Below, one piece after another: positions 52,912 through 62,180 of a stretch of DNA of 64,000 bases. The position numbers and the translations under genes are program-made. The stretch is from Hamadaea tsunoensis DSM 44101 (GTDB lineage: Bacteria > Actinomycetota > Actinomycetes > Mycobacteriales > Micromonosporaceae), in contig NZ_AUAX01000014.1 of NCBI RefSeq assembly GCF_000428945.1, forward strand, positions 186,001 through 250,000, written 5' to 3'. The notes under the pieces were generated by a model. The model ran no database searches. It was given only the letters and a program-made list of their open reading frames with translations, and had not been told where the DNA came from. Position 1 is the stretch's first letter. The number at the start of each line of letters is the position of its first letter.

Positions 52912-54198
52912 ATGAGAAAGTTACCTGCGATCGTGGCCGTCGCCGCGGCCGCCGCGCTGGCGATGTCCGCCTGCACGAGCAGCAAGCCGAAGGCGGCCGA
53001 GAGCCCGGCTCCGGCGCCGGAGGCGCCGATCCAGATCTCGGTGACCCCGGCCGACCACGCGTCCAACGTGCTCGTCAGCTCGGAGATCGGGCTGAAGGTC
53101 ACCGGCGGCTCGGTCGACGGCGTGTCGGTGGTGGACGCCGCCGGCAAGGAGGTTCCCGGCGTACTGCGCCCCGACGCCTCTTCGTGGGTGCCCAGCGTGC
53201 CGCTGCAGTACAAGCAGCATTACACCGCGACCGTGACGGCCGTCGGCGGCCGGTTCCACAAGACGACCCAGAAGGTCGGCTTCACGACGATGGCCGAGCC
53301 AGCGAACCTGGAGGGCGTCGGCTTCTACCTGTTCAGCGGCCAGCAGTACGGCATCGGCATGCCCGTGCCGGTGGAGTTCGTGCGGGACGTGCCCGTGTCG
53401 ATGCGGGCGGCCGTCCAGAAGCGGTTCTTCGTCACCAGCGATCCGCCGCAGGTCGGCGCCTGGCACTGGTTCAGCGGTACGCAGGTCCAGTACCGCCCGG
53501 CGACCTACTGGCAGACCGGGACGAAGCTGAGCGTACGGCTGGCGTTGAAGGGGCAGCCGCTCGGCGATGGGTACTACGGCGACGAGGACAAGATCGCCAA
53601 CGTCTCGATCGCGAAGGACCGGGTCGAGGTGAAGGTGACCAACGCGCCCAAGCAGATGCAGGTCTACCGCAACGGCCAGCTGCTGCGGACGATGCCGGTG
53701 AGCCTCGGCAAGGCGAGTACGCCCTCCTCCAGCGGCCACATGGTCGTGATGGAGCAGGACTACCACACCACCTTCGACACCCGGAACGACCCGGCGGGCG
53801 GCTACGTGGCCGAGGTCGACTACGCCCAGCGCCTGACCTGGGGCGGCGAGTTCATCCACTCGGCGCCGTGGTCGGTCGGCGACCAGGGCTACACCAACGT
53901 CTCGCACGGTTGCGTGAACGTCGGCCCGGACAACGCGGCCTGGCTGTTCACCGTCATGAAGGTCGGTACGCCGGTCACCGTCAGCGGCACCGAGGTGAAG
54001 CTGGCCCCGGGCAACGGCTGGACGGACTGGGACATGGACTGGAAGACGTTCATCGCCGGCAGCGCGATCCCGGTGACCTCGGACGTCGCGCTGGCGAACG
54101 CGTACGAGCCGTATCCGAAGCCGAAGCCGAAGCCGCCGTCGCCGTCCCCGGTCCCGTCGCAGGCGGCCGCCGCGGCGCCGGAGCCGACACACTCGTGA
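52912..54198 (+). CDS. L,D-transpeptidase lipoprotein (YkuD)
   Basis: A 428-residue lipoprotein. The signal ends in a lipobox (LAMSAC). Bacterial Ig-like domains occupy about residues 40-235, then a YkuD catalytic domain with the active-site motif HSAPWSVGDQGYTNVSHGCV. These enzymes form 3-3 crosslinks in peptidoglycan using a catalytic Cys. The C-terminus is a Pro/Lys/Ser-rich tail. ATG 52912 follows AGGAGG. A paralogue follows directly. Confidence 0.93.
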   Translation: MRKLPAIVAVAAAAALAMSACTSSKPKAAESPAPAPEAPIQISVTPADHASNVLVSSEIGLKVTGGSVDGVSVVDAAGKEVPGVLRPDASSWVPSVPLQYKQHYTATVTAVGGRFHKTTQKVGFTTMAEPANLEGVGFYLFSGQQYGIGMPVPVEFVRDVPVSMRAAVQKRFFVTSDPPQVGAWHWFSGTQVQYRPATYWQTGTKLSVRLALKGQPLGDGYYGDEDKIANVSIAKDRVEVKVTNAPKQMQVYRNGQLLRTMPVSLGKASTPSSSGHMVVMEQDYHTTFDTRNDPAGGYVAEVDYAQRLTWGGEFIHSAPWSVGDQGYTNVSHGCVNVGPDNAAWLFTVMKVGTPVTVSGTEVKLAPGNGWTDWDMDWKTFIAGSAIPVTSDVALANAYEPYPKPKPKPPSPSPVPSQAAAAAPEPTHS

Positions 54199-54206
54199 CC
54201 TGCGCC

Positions 54207-54266
54207 TCGGCCGCTTCGTCGGCTATTTCGTAGGCTCTTTCGTAGGCTATTTCGTTAGCTATATCG
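54207..54266. repeat. Tandem 12-bp repeat, five units
   Basis: Units read TCGGCCGCTTCG, TCGGCTATTTCG, TAGGCTCTTTCG, TAGGCTATTTCG and TTAGCTATATCG. They sit between the transpeptidase stop and a terminator. The low-GC, variable-number type repeat is unusual here. Confidence 0.85.
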
Positions 54267-54267
54267 C

Positions 54268-54299
54268 AAAAGCCGTCGATCATGGGATCGGCGGCTTTT
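54268..54299 (+). terminator. Terminator after first L,D-transpeptidase
   Basis: AAAAGCCGTCGATC pairs with GATCGGCGGCTTTT (one mismatch) around ATGG, ending in T residues. Confidence 0.85.
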
Positions 54300-54344
54300 G
54301 TGCGGCACCATGGGTGGGCTCGATCTTGAGGGGGTACGCGTTCC

Positions 54345-55502
54345 ATGGCTCGACCGATCCACCGCCGCCGACTGCTCGCCGGGTTCGGCCTCGCCGGCGC
54401 CGCCGGATTCGGCCTGGCCGCCTGCACCCGCACGCAGGAAACCCCGCCGAAGGCCGACGGACCCTCGGTCGCGATCACCTCGCCCGGCCCCGACGCGCAG
54501 GGCGTGCCGGCCGCGGCCGAGATCACGTACGCGCTGCGGGACGCGGTCGGCGCCCGGGTCGAGCTGAGGTCGGCGGCCGGTGAGCTGATCCCGGGCGAGG
54601 ACCGGCCCGACCTGTCGTCCTGGGTCCCCGCGAAGACCCTCGCGTACGCGACCGCGTACACGGTGACGATCACGGCCGGCGGTACGGACGGCAAACCCGT
54701 CTCGGCGCGGCACACGTTCACCACGATGGCGAAGCCGGCCAAGACGATCCGGCTGTCGAGCTTCCTCGGCGACGGGGCGAGGCCGGGCGTCGCGATGCCG
54801 CTGATGTTCACGTTCAGCCGGTCGGTGCCGGCCGCGAAGCGGGCCGCCGTCGAGAAGCGGCTCACCGTGACGGCCTCCCCCGCCCAGGAGGGCGCCTGGC
54901 ACTGGCAGTCCGGTACGCAGCTGCACTACCGGCCGAAGGAGTTCTGGCGACCCGGTACGCAGATCGGCGTACGCGCGGCGGTCGGCGGGCTCGATCTCGG
55001 CAACGGCTACTACGGTTCTGCCGACGTACGCCTCGACGACGTCACGATCGGGCCGGCCGTCGTCCTGGTCGCCGACAACGCCACCAAGACGATGACCGTG
55101 ACCCGCGACGGCAGGCTGCTGCGCACGATGCCGATCAGCCTCGGCAAGCCCAGCACGCCCTCGTCCAGCGGGACGACCGTGATCATCGAGAAGCTGGCCC
55201 ACACGATCTTCGACACCTTCGCCGAACTGGGCCCGGAGAACGGCTACCGTACGCCGATCGACTGGGCGCAGCGGCTCACCTGGGGCGGCGAGTTCATCCA
55301 CTCGGCACCGTGGTCGGTCGAGCAGCAGGGCAGCCGGAACGTCTCGCACGGCTGCATCAACGTGTCGCCGGAGAACGCCGAGTGGCTCTTCGGGATCACC
55401 AGCGTCGGGGACCCGGTGATCACCAAGGGGACCGAGCGGAAGCTGCGCGACGGCAACGGCTGGACGGACTGGAACCTCAGCTGGTCCGCGTACTCGGGAT
55501 AG
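54345..55502 (+). CDS. L,D-transpeptidase lipoprotein (YkuD), paralogue
   Basis: A 385-residue lipoprotein with a twin-arginine-like start (MARPIHRRRLLAGFGLAGAA) and lipobox LAAC. Ig-like domains precede a YkuD domain with HSAPWSVEQQGSRNVSHGCI. Its architecture matches the upstream gene but it lacks the Pro-rich tail. The two are separated by a terminator and so may be independently controlled. It forms 3-3 peptidoglycan crosslinks by family knowledge. Confidence 0.93.
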   Translation: MARPIHRRRLLAGFGLAGAAGFGLAACTRTQETPPKADGPSVAITSPGPDAQGVPAAAEITYALRDAVGARVELRSAAGELIPGEDRPDLSSWVPAKTLAYATAYTVTITAGGTDGKPVSARHTFTTMAKPAKTIRLSSFLGDGARPGVAMPLMFTFSRSVPAAKRAAVEKRLTVTASPAQEGAWHWQSGTQLHYRPKEFWRPGTQIGVRAAVGGLDLGNGYYGSADVRLDDVTIGPAVVLVADNATKTMTVTRDGRLLRTMPISLGKPSTPSSSGTTVIIEKLAHTIFDTFAELGPENGYRTPIDWAQRLTWGGEFIHSAPWSVEQQGSRNVSHGCINVSPENAEWLFGITSVGDPVITKGTERKLRDGNGWTDWNLSWSAYSG

Positions 55503-55530
55503 CCGGCCCGGGAAGGCTTGGGGAGTAAGA

Positions 55531-55563
55531 AAAGGAGCCTCCGCAGATCGCGGAGGCTCCTTT
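55531..55563. terminator. Terminator between transpeptidase and tRNA-His
   Basis: Perfect 14-bp arms AAAGGAGCCTCCGC and GCGGAGGCTCCTTT with a 5-nt loop; works in both directions, ending both the forward gene and the reverse tRNA. Confidence 0.92.
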
Positions 55564-55570
55564 CACATGG

Positions 55571-55644
55571 GGTGATCGACGGGACTCGAACCCGCGACCC
55601 CCGGGACCACAACCCGGTGCTCTACCAGCTGAGCTACGACCACC
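55571..55644 (-). tRNA. tRNA-His (GTG anticodon)
   Basis: The reverse strand folds into a complete cloverleaf: acceptor GTGGTCG with CGATCAC, D-arm GCTCAGCTGGTAGAGC, anticodon loop TTGTGGT (GTG), T-arm GCGGGTTCGAGTCCCGT. An extra 5-prime G opposite C73 is characteristic of tRNA-His. CCA is not encoded. Confidence 0.97.
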
Positions 55645-55746
55645 ATGCTCCACGGCCGCCGTTACACGACCGTCACGACGCCGCGCATCGCGCGGCGACC
55701 GACCAATGATAGCGGTCGGGGAGCACCTCCTGTAAACCGGGTTGGC

Positions 55747-56340
55747 TCACAGCGTGGCGGCGATCTCCCGGGCGGTCTCCACATCCGGGCCGGGCAGCGG
55801 CACGAAGATCGTCTGCCGGTAGTACTTCAGCTCGCGGATGCTCTCCTTGATGTCGGCCAGCGCCCGGTGGGCGAGCCCCTTCTGCGGCTGGCCGAAGTAC
55901 ACCCGCGGGTACCAGCGCCGGCACAGCTCCTTGATCGAGGAGACGTCGATCATCCGGTAGTGCAGGTGGCTGTCGAACTTCGGCATGTCCCGGGCGAGGA
56001 AGCCGCGGTCCGTCGCGATCGAGTTCCCGCACAGGGGCGCCGTACGCATGTCCGGCACGAACTGGGTGACGTACTCCATCACCAGGTCCTCCGCCTCGCG
56101 TACCGTGACGGTCGATCGGCGTACCTCGTCGGTGAGGCCGGATTTCGCGTGCATGTCGCGGACGACGTCGAGCATGCCGTCGAGCTGGGCGTCCTCGGCG
56201 TGGATCACCACGTCCACACCGTCGCCCAGTACGTTCAGCTCGGGGTCGGTGACCAGCGCCGCGACCTCGATCAGCGCATCGGACGCGAGGGACAGACCGG
56301 TCATTTCACAATCGACCCACACCAGGAGATCAGCAGCCAT
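55747..56340 (-). CDS. orn: Oligoribonuclease
   Basis: A 197-residue DEDDh exonuclease. Motif I is WVDCEMTGL, motif II lies in the middle ([10 protein letters not shown]) and motif III is [14 protein letters not shown]. It degrades di- to pentanucleotides, including pGpG from cyclic-di-GMP turnover. Length and start (MAADLLVW) match the family. Core chromosomal gene located next to tRNA-His. Confidence 0.97.
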   Translation of the reverse strand: MAADLLVWVDCEMTGLSLASDALIEVAALVTDPELNVLGDGVDVVIHAEDAQLDGMLDVVRDMHAKSGLTDEVRRSTVTVREAEDLVMEYVTQFVPDMRTAPLCGNSIATDRGFLARDMPKFDSHLHYRMIDVSSIKELCRRWYPRVYFGQPQKGLAHRALADIKESIRELKYYRQTIFVPLPGPDVETAREIAATL

Positions 56341-56377
56341 TGGAACAGCCTACGACGCCTCCGACTACGGTGGCCGC

Positions 56378-57673
56378 ATGCTCATGTCGACGCTGATCCG
56401 GCGGCTCGCCACGGTCGCGGTGGCGCTGGTCGCCGGCTGGTTCGCCTGGCGCTGGCTGTTTCATCCGCAGCACCTGTTCGACCTGCGGATCTACATCAGC
56501 GCGGAGAAGTTCTGGCTGGCCGGGCACGAGCTCTACGACTACGCCCAGCCCGACGCGCTGCAGGGCAGCCTCTACTTCACCTACCCGCCGTTCGCCGCGC
56601 TGCTGCTGGCGCCGCTCGGGATGCTGCCCCTCGGCGCCAGCTTCGCCGTGGTCACCCTGGGAACCATCGCCTGCGTCGGGCTGACGACCTGGTGGGTCAC
56701 CGCACCGCTCGCGCGGCGCCTGAGCATCCCCCGGTGGTACGCGCTGGGCCTCGCGCTGCCCGTGGTCTTCCTGATCGAGCCGATCCGCACGACGCTCGCG
56801 TTCGGACAGATCAACATGTTCCTCGTCGCGCTGATCCTGCTCGACCTGCTGGTGCTCGTGCCCCGCGGCAGCCGCTTCGCGGGGATCGGGATCGGGCTCG
56901 CGACCGCGATCAAGCTGACGCCCGGCTTGTTCATCGTGTACCTGCTGGTGACCCGGCGGTTCCGGGAAGCCGCCGTGGCGGCCGGCACCGCGGCCGGGGC
57001 GACGCTGCTCGCCGCGCTGGTCGCCCCGAACGCGAGCCGCGACTTCTGGCTGTCGGCGCTCTGGGACACCTCGCGCGTCGGCCGCACCGACTACACGGCC
57101 AACCAGTCGATCAACGGACTGCTGAGCCGGCTCGCCGCGCCGGACGCGCCGGACCAGAAGCTGTGGCTGGGCCTCGCCCTGGTGGTCACGGTCCTCGGCC
57201 TATGGCGCGCCGCCATCGCCGTACGCGCCGGTGACGAGCTGACCGGCCTCGCGATCGCGGGGCTCACGGCCGGCCTGATCAGCCCGATCACGTGGGTGCA
57301 CCACATGTACTGGTTCGTGCCGGCGATCGCCGCCCTCGTCCTCGCCATGGTCGGCGGCGACCCGGCCCGACGGCTCTGGCTCGGCGCCGGCGCACTCGCG
57401 ACATGGTTGATCGCCGTCTATGGCGTGGACACGTTCATCGACTGGGGCGTCGCCCAGCGGCCGACACCGGGAATGCGGGAGTTTCTGCTGCGTAACGCCC
57501 TTGTGCTGCTGTCCCTCGTCCTGGTGATGCTGATCCCCGTCGGCGAATCCCTCCTGCCCCGGCGTACGCGTACGGAAGAGCAGGTCACCGACGAGCATCA
57601 GGTCGAGGTGCACGGCGAGTCGGAAGATCGCCCCGGTAGTGGACCTATTGTCCGTTACGTCGGCGAAGCCTAG
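56378..57673 (+). CDS. GT87-family membrane mannosyltransferase-like protein
   Basis: A 431-residue protein with about ten membrane helices, divergent from orn with 37 bp between starts. The first loop carries the acidic motif FDLRIYISAEKFW, and aromatic loops include YFTYPPFAALLLAPLG and SPITWVHHMYWFVPAI. This is the GT87 (DUF2029) pattern of polyprenyl-phosphomannose-dependent transferases. ATG 56378 or 56384. The acceptor is unknown. Confidence 0.88.
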   Translation: MLMSTLIRRLATVAVALVAGWFAWRWLFHPQHLFDLRIYISAEKFWLAGHELYDYAQPDALQGSLYFTYPPFAALLLAPLGMLPLGASFAVVTLGTIACVGLTTWWVTAPLARRLSIPRWYALGLALPVVFLIEPIRTTLAFGQINMFLVALILLDLLVLVPRGSRFAGIGIGLATAIKLTPGLFIVYLLVTRRFREAAVAAGTAAGATLLAALVAPNASRDFWLSALWDTSRVGRTDYTANQSINGLLSRLAAPDAPDQKLWLGLALVVTVLGLWRAAIAVRAGDELTGLAIAGLTAGLISPITWVHHMYWFVPAIAALVLAMVGGDPARRLWLGAGALATWLIAVYGVDTFIDWGVAQRPTPGMREFLLRNALVLLSLVLVMLIPVGESLLPRRTRTEEQVTDEHQVEVHGESEDRPGSGPIVRYVGEA

Positions 57674-57794
57674 ACTTTCGGGCAGAAAGGGGCAGGCCCG
57701 CGCAAGGCTCCGTCCCCCACGAAGACCGACGAATCCGTACACCGACGCACACGGGACTCGGAGGCCTTCGCCCGTTACACCGTTCCCCCGGTGA

Positions 57795-57824
57795 GAGTGG
57801 GTCCGCCCGGCGGCGGACCCACTC
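57795..57824. terminator. Terminator
   Basis: Perfect 13-bp arms GAGTGGGTCCGCC and GGCGGACCCACTC with a CGGC loop between the convergent GT87 and hypothetical membrane genes. Confidence 0.9.
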
Positions 57825-57884
57825 GCCGTTAACAGGCTTGTGGCCAGGGGCTTGCGGGGAGACGTTGGACTGCCGGATTGCGCT

Positions 57885-59216
57885 TTAGCCGCGGGGGTCG
57901 AGGCCCAGGGCGGCCAGGCCGGTGAGCTGGAGGGGTACGCGGGGAAGATCCGACAGGGCCGGCATCTCCTGGGTGGGCAGGTCGAGGGCGGGCTGGGTGA
58001 TCTGGATGCTTTCGACCGGTGGCCAGACCGCCTCGTCGCCGGGGCCGTCCTCCTCCGCTCCGTCCGGCTGGGCAACCTTCGGCGTGGTGTCGGCCGGTTG
58101 AGCACCCTTCGGCGTGGTGCTGTCCGGTGTGGTGTTTGCCGGCTGGGCGGGAGCGTCGGCGGGGTCTGGGGCGGAGGCGTCGGCGGAGGTCATCGGGTGG
58201 TTGCCGAGGTCGAAGCCAACCCCGGCGCCCGAGCCCGGTACGCCGACCGAGGCGACGCCGTCCATGACGGTCACGATCAGCCCGGCCGGCGGCGCCCAGT
58301 CCTCCGGCGCCCCGAACGGCGACGCCCCGACGAACCGCACTCCCGGCGTATCGGTCCTACCGCCCGGCCGGGCGATCGATCCCGCCCCGGGCGCGTCCGC
58401 CGGACCCGGGCCGGCGGGCTGTTCGGGGACCGGCACAGCGGCCCGGCCGACGACCGGATTCTCCTGAGTGGGCAGTTCCGCCCAGCTCAGCATGGTCGCC
58501 GCCCGCTCGGCCGCGGACGAAGCCGCCGTCACCACGTACACCACCTGGCGGGCCGGCCAGGCGACGACGACGAAGCCGAGCAGCAGCAGCACCGGGCCGA
58601 GGATCAGCAGGCCCCAGGCCGTCGAGTCGAGCCAGCCGAAGCGTACGGAGGTGGTCAGGGAGACCTGGTCGATCGGCGTGCCGTCGGGCGCCATCACGAC
58701 GAGCGCGACCGCCCGCCCGCGCCAGTCCGCCGGGTCGAAGGTGAGCGTGCCCACCGAGGATCGCAGCCAGATCGGTTTCGCGTCGGGCGCCCCGAGCCCG
58801 GCCGACGCGGCCGACGGAACGAGTCGCGTACGCACGTCCAGCGGGCCCCGGCCGAGCGTCACCCCGTCGACCCGGGCGTAGGACGAGCCGGCGAGCAGGG
58901 CGGCCGCGTCGTCCGGACCGGTGAGCCCGACGAACAGCGGCCGCCGCTGCGGGTCGCCGGCGGCCGTGACGGTGACCGTCGTCCGGCCGGCCCGGGCGAA
59001 CGGGACGTCGCGGTGCAGCAGGGCGTCGACGTCGGGCACGACGACGGCGTACCCCGCCGGGGTCACGGTCTCCAGCGGGGCGCGAAACGCCCCGGCGTCG
59101 TCGCGGTGCTGCAACGCGTACCAGGCCAGGGCCCCGGCCAGCAGTACGGGCACGGCGACGCCCAGCAGCACCATTCCGACCAGCACGCGAAGAACACGCA
59201 TGACCCGTCTCCCCAT
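57885..59216 (-). CDS. Hypothetical two-helix membrane protein
   Basis: A 443-residue protein: an N-terminal helix (VLVGMVLLGVAVPVLLAGAL), an extracytoplasmic domain of about 150 residues (VVVPDVDALLHRDVPFARAG, GRGPLDVRTRLV), a second helix (WGLLILGPVLLLLGFVVVAW) and a long Pro/Ala/Asp-rich cytoplasmic tail. No family is recognised. It lies 27 bp downstream of the CopC-CopD gene on the same strand and may be co-transcribed. Start 59216 or 59201. Confidence 0.75.
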   Translation of the reverse strand: MGRRVMRVLRVLVGMVLLGVAVPVLLAGALAWYALQHRDDAGAFRAPLETVTPAGYAVVVPDVDALLHRDVPFARAGRTTVTVTAAGDPQRRPLFVGLTGPDDAAALLAGSSYARVDGVTLGRGPLDVRTRLVPSAASAGLGAPDAKPIWLRSSVGTLTFDPADWRGRAVALVVMAPDGTPIDQVSLTTSVRFGWLDSTAWGLLILGPVLLLLGFVVVAWPARQVVYVVTAASSAAERAATMLSWAELPTQENPVVGRAAVPVPEQPAGPGPADAPGAGSIARPGGRTDTPGVRFVGASPFGAPEDWAPPAGLIVTVMDGVASVGVPGSGAGVGFDLGNHPMTSADASAPDPADAPAQPANTTPDSTTPKGAQPADTTPKVAQPDGAEEDGPGDEAVWPPVESIQITQPALDLPTQEMPALSDLPRVPLQLTGLAALGLDPRG

Positions 59217-59243
59217 CGTCGTCCATGGGGGACAACGCGCGGA

Positions 59244-60884
59244 CTACCCGATGGGCACGGTCACCGTCACAGACTCCTGATCGATGTCGGTCGTGCGGAG
59301 GGTGAACTTCATGTCCCACGAGCCCGCTGTCGGCAATTGGATCGACCCGGACGCGTGGTTGTCGGTCAGCGGCAGCAACGGGATCGTCACCGGCTCGATG
59401 CCCCCGCTCGGCAGCGCCGCGGTGGCCGCCCACTCCAGGACCTTCTGCGGCTTGCCTTCCTTCGTGTACGCGTACAGGTGCACCGTGTTCTCGCCGACCT
59501 TGGCCGGCTCGAAGTCGACCTGCAGGGTGTACAGGTCGGCGGTGGCCGTCGTGGAGAAGTACGCCGAACTCTGGCTCGCCGCCGGGACGTTGTCGGCGGT
59601 GCGGGCCGGTGTCGTCTGGGTGAGCACCGACGAGACCCCGAGGACCACGACGGTGATCGCGATCTCGGCGCGTACCGAGCGGCGCAGCACGGCCCCGGAC
59701 GGCGCGTCGTGCACCGATTTCCGCGCGAAGTACGCGAACCCCAGCACCGCCGCCACCAGCGCGATCTTGACCAGGATGAGCCGGCCGTAGGTGGTGGAGA
59801 AGAGCGCGTCGAGGCTGGAGATCTCGATGAGCGCCGACACGATGCCCGCCAGCAGGAGCGCGCTGACCGCGAGGGTGGCCCAGCGCGACCAGATCGGCAT
59901 GATCGCGGCGAGTTCCCGCTCCTGCGCCTGACGCAGCAGGAACACCGCGAGCATGACGAGGCCGCCGAGCCAGACCGCCATGGCGCCGACGTGGATCGCG
60001 TCGACCACGACGGTGACCGGCGGCACGACCGAGGCGGCCGAGTGCCCGACCAGCGGCCAGGTCGCCGCGCCCAGGACGCCGAGCACGGCCAGCACGATGA
60101 GGTCGCTCTTCACCGGTACGCCGTCCGCCTCGGCCCGCCGCAGCGCGGCCGACAGCACGATCGCGGCAACGACCAGGACGCCGAGCCGGGCGAGCATCAC
60201 CGCGCCGTACTGCGAATTGATCACGTCACCGAGGTCGGAGCCGGTCGTCTGCCACAGCGATTTGCCGTTCACGTAGGGCGCCTGGAGCACGATGCCCATC
60301 ACGGTCGCCACGCCGAGGAGGCCGAACCCCGTGAACAGCAGCCGCTTGGGCGCCCGCCGGTCCAGCCGCCGCGGCCAGAGCAGCAGCAGGATCAGCGCCG
60401 GCCCGACGACCAGCAGCAGTCCCGCGTACCCGAGGAATTTGAAGACGGGGATCGCGACCGCGACCAGGGAGTCGGTCTTGCCCACGTCGGGCGTGGGAAT
60501 GGACGCGGACGGCGCGCCGATGTTGAACGTGAAGCCGCCGGGGACCGGATGGGTGTCCGCCGAGATGATCCGGTAGCTCACCAGGTACGTGCCGATCGGC
60601 GCGTCGGAGCGCAGCGGGATGTGCAGGACCGCGCCCACGGCGGTGGCGGTCCCGCGGTCGGCGCGCGAGCCGTCCGGCGCGGTGATGCGGATCTTGTCCG
60701 GGACCGGTGTGATCGACTCGGAGAACGTCAGGGTGACCTCGGCCGGCGCGGTCTGCACGGTCGAACCCTGGGCCGGGTTCGTGGAGATCAGCGCGGCGTG
60801 CGCGGCCGCGGGCACGGCCGGCAGCAGGAGGAACGCGAGCACGCCCGCCGCGAGGGCGGCGAGCGTACGGGTCAGGCGGCTCAT
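59244..60884 (-). CDS. CopC-CopD fusion, copper-resistance membrane protein
   Basis: A 546-residue protein. After a signal peptide a CopC domain begins with the copper-binding His of AAHAALISTNPAQGS, followed by LTFSESI and DTHPVPGGFTFNI. Eight or so membrane helices of the CopD type follow (FLGYAGLLLVVGPALILLLL, VDAIHVGAMAVWLGGLVM). A soluble C-terminal domain of about 120 residues follows (LYTLQVDFEPAKVGENTVHL). The start overlaps the anti-sigma stop (ATGA), so expression is coupled. It likely moves copper across the membrane or tolerates it; direction is not certain for this family. Confidence 0.9.
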   Translation of the reverse strand: MSRLTRTLAALAAGVLAFLLLPAVPAAAHAALISTNPAQGSTVQTAPAEVTLTFSESITPVPDKIRITAPDGSRADRGTATAVGAVLHIPLRSDAPIGTYLVSYRIISADTHPVPGGFTFNIGAPSASIPTPDVGKTDSLVAVAIPVFKFLGYAGLLLVVGPALILLLLWPRRLDRRAPKRLLFTGFGLLGVATVMGIVLQAPYVNGKSLWQTTGSDLGDVINSQYGAVMLARLGVLVVAAIVLSAALRRAEADGVPVKSDLIVLAVLGVLGAATWPLVGHSAASVVPPVTVVVDAIHVGAMAVWLGGLVMLAVFLLRQAQERELAAIMPIWSRWATLAVSALLLAGIVSALIEISSLDALFSTTYGRLILVKIALVAAVLGFAYFARKSVHDAPSGAVLRRSVRAEIAITVVVLGVSSVLTQTTPARTADNVPAASQSSAYFSTTATADLYTLQVDFEPAKVGENTVHLYAYTKEGKPQKVLEWAATAALPSGGIEPVTIPLLPLTDNHASGSIQLPTAGSWDMKFTLRTTDIDQESVTVTVPIG

Positions 60885-61528
60885 GAAGCTGAGGGGGTCG
60901 ACACGCGCACTGACGGTACTCCTTCGTGATGGATGGTCGCTGTACGCCGGCCGAGTGCCCAGAGCAGGCCGGCCTGGGCGAGCGCGGCGAGGTGGCCCAC
61001 CTCGTGGGCGATGTGGGTGGCGCCGTCGGACAGGTCGAGCACGCTGGTCACGGCGAGGCAGCCGGCCAGCACGAACGCGACCGGCACGAAGGCCCGCGCC
61101 CGGTCCGGCCGCCAGGCGGCGAGGGCGAAGCCGACCGCGACGGCGATGTCGAAGCTGGCCATCTCCCGCGACGCGTGGGGGTCGACGCCCACGCCGAAGA
61201 GCACCGGCAGGGCGAGCACGAACTGCACGGCGGCGGCGATACCGACCGCGAGCCGCAGCACCCGGCGTACGCCCGCGGCGGTCTCGGTCGCCGTGGCGCT
61301 CCGATCTGCCGCCACCGCCGCCAGGATCCGTTCCGTCAGATCCGGTACGCCGACCGACCGCAGCCGCGCCTGCCGGGTGACGCGTTCGGCCCCGGCGAGC
61401 CAGCCGGCGCAGTCGGCACAGCCGGCCAGGTGCGCGTCCAGAACCCCGGCGGACAGCAGCGTGGTCTCGCCGTCGAGGCGGGCGGACAGGTCGGCACGGG
61501 CGGCGGCGCACGATGCGGTGGTGCTCAT
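60881..61528 (-). CDS. Anti-sigma factor with zinc motif and membrane helices
   Basis: A 215-residue protein. The N-terminus has a zinc-binding anti-sigma motif (HLAGCADCAGW). A membrane part of about five helices follows (LRLAVGIAAAVQFVLALPVL, VPVAFVLAGCLAVTSVL). It is divergent from an ECF sigma gene and coupled to the CopC-CopD gene. It probably sequesters that sigma factor in response to an envelope or metal signal; this is inference. ATG 61528 was chosen because MSTTASCAAARADLSARL is the typical beginning. Confidence 0.85.
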   Translation of the reverse strand: MSTTASCAAARADLSARLDGETTLLSAGVLDAHLAGCADCAGWLAGAERVTRQARLRSVGVPDLTERILAAVAADRSATATETAAGVRRVLRLAVGIAAAVQFVLALPVLFGVGVDPHASREMASFDIAVAVGFALAAWRPDRARAFVPVAFVLAGCLAVTSVLDLSDGATHIAHEVGHLAALAQAGLLWALGRRTATIHHEGVPSVRVSTPSAS

Positions 61529-61594
61529 GCAGCCATAGTCGTCCATCGGCGGGGTGTGGTTCCCGTCCGCCCCGGTCCGGTTAGTCTTCGGATC

Positions 61595-62134
61595 GTGCAG
61601 CCACCGGTCGACGACATCACCCAGTGGGCGCTGCGGGCGCGGGCGGGCGATCCCGTCGCCGAGGCCGCGTTCGTGCGGGCCACCCAGGTCGAGGTGTGGC
61701 GCCTGGCCGCGGCGCTCGTCGATCCCGGCGTCGCCGACGATCTCGCCCAGGAGACGTACCTGCGGGCGTTCCGGGCGCTCGGGTCGTTCGAGGCACGCTC
61801 GTCGGCGCGTACGTGGCTGCTCGGCATCGCCCGCCGGACCTGTGCCGACCACCTGCGCCAGGTCGTCCGCCGCCGGCGCCTGCAGCAGCGGCTGGCCGCC
61901 GAGGTCGTGCTGGCCGCGGGGCCGGCCGATCCCGCCGACGCGCACGGCTCGGCCGAGCTGATCGGGCGGCTGTCCGAGGAGCGGCGCAGCGCGTTCGTCC
62001 TGACCCAGCTGCTCGGCCTGTCGTACGCCGAGGCCGCCGAGGTCGAATCCGTTCCGGTCGGAACCATCCGCTCCCGTGTCGCGCGGGCCCGTGCGGAGTT
62101 GGTCGAAGACGTGACCCGCGCCATGGCCGCGTAG
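61595..62134 (+). CDS. ECF sigma factor
   Basis: A 179-residue sigma-70 family protein starting at GTG 61595. Region 2 includes VADDLAQETYLRAFRALGSF, then ARTWLLGIARRTCADHL. Region 4 includes RRSAFVLTQLLGLSYAEAAE and VPVGTIRSRVARARAELV. Divergence from a zinc-motif anti-sigma gene indicates a regulatory pair. Confidence 0.93.
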   Translation: MQPPVDDITQWALRARAGDPVAEAAFVRATQVEVWRLAAALVDPGVADDLAQETYLRAFRALGSFEARSSARTWLLGIARRTCADHLRQVVRRRRLQQRLAAEVVLAAGPADPADAHGSAELIGRLSEERRSAFVLTQLLGLSYAEAAEVESVPVGTIRSRVARARAELVEDVTRAMAA

Positions 62135-62180
62135 GTCCGCGCACCGTAGACGGAACTTTCGAAGGCGGAACGGCGACTAC

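Noticed and set aside
54207-54266. 12-bp repeats as CRISPR or as coding extension of the transpeptidase
   Set aside because: Too short and contiguous for CRISPR; the transpeptidase frame already stopped at 54198.
57674-57794. Possible riboswitch before the reverse membrane gene
   Set aside because: GC-rich and partly self-complementary, but no known riboswitch core could be matched and it lies downstream of both convergent genes.
57840-60929. Forward open frame of over 1000 codons
   Set aside because: Arg/His/Gln/Gly-rich shadow of the reverse-strand hypothetical membrane and CopC-CopD genes.
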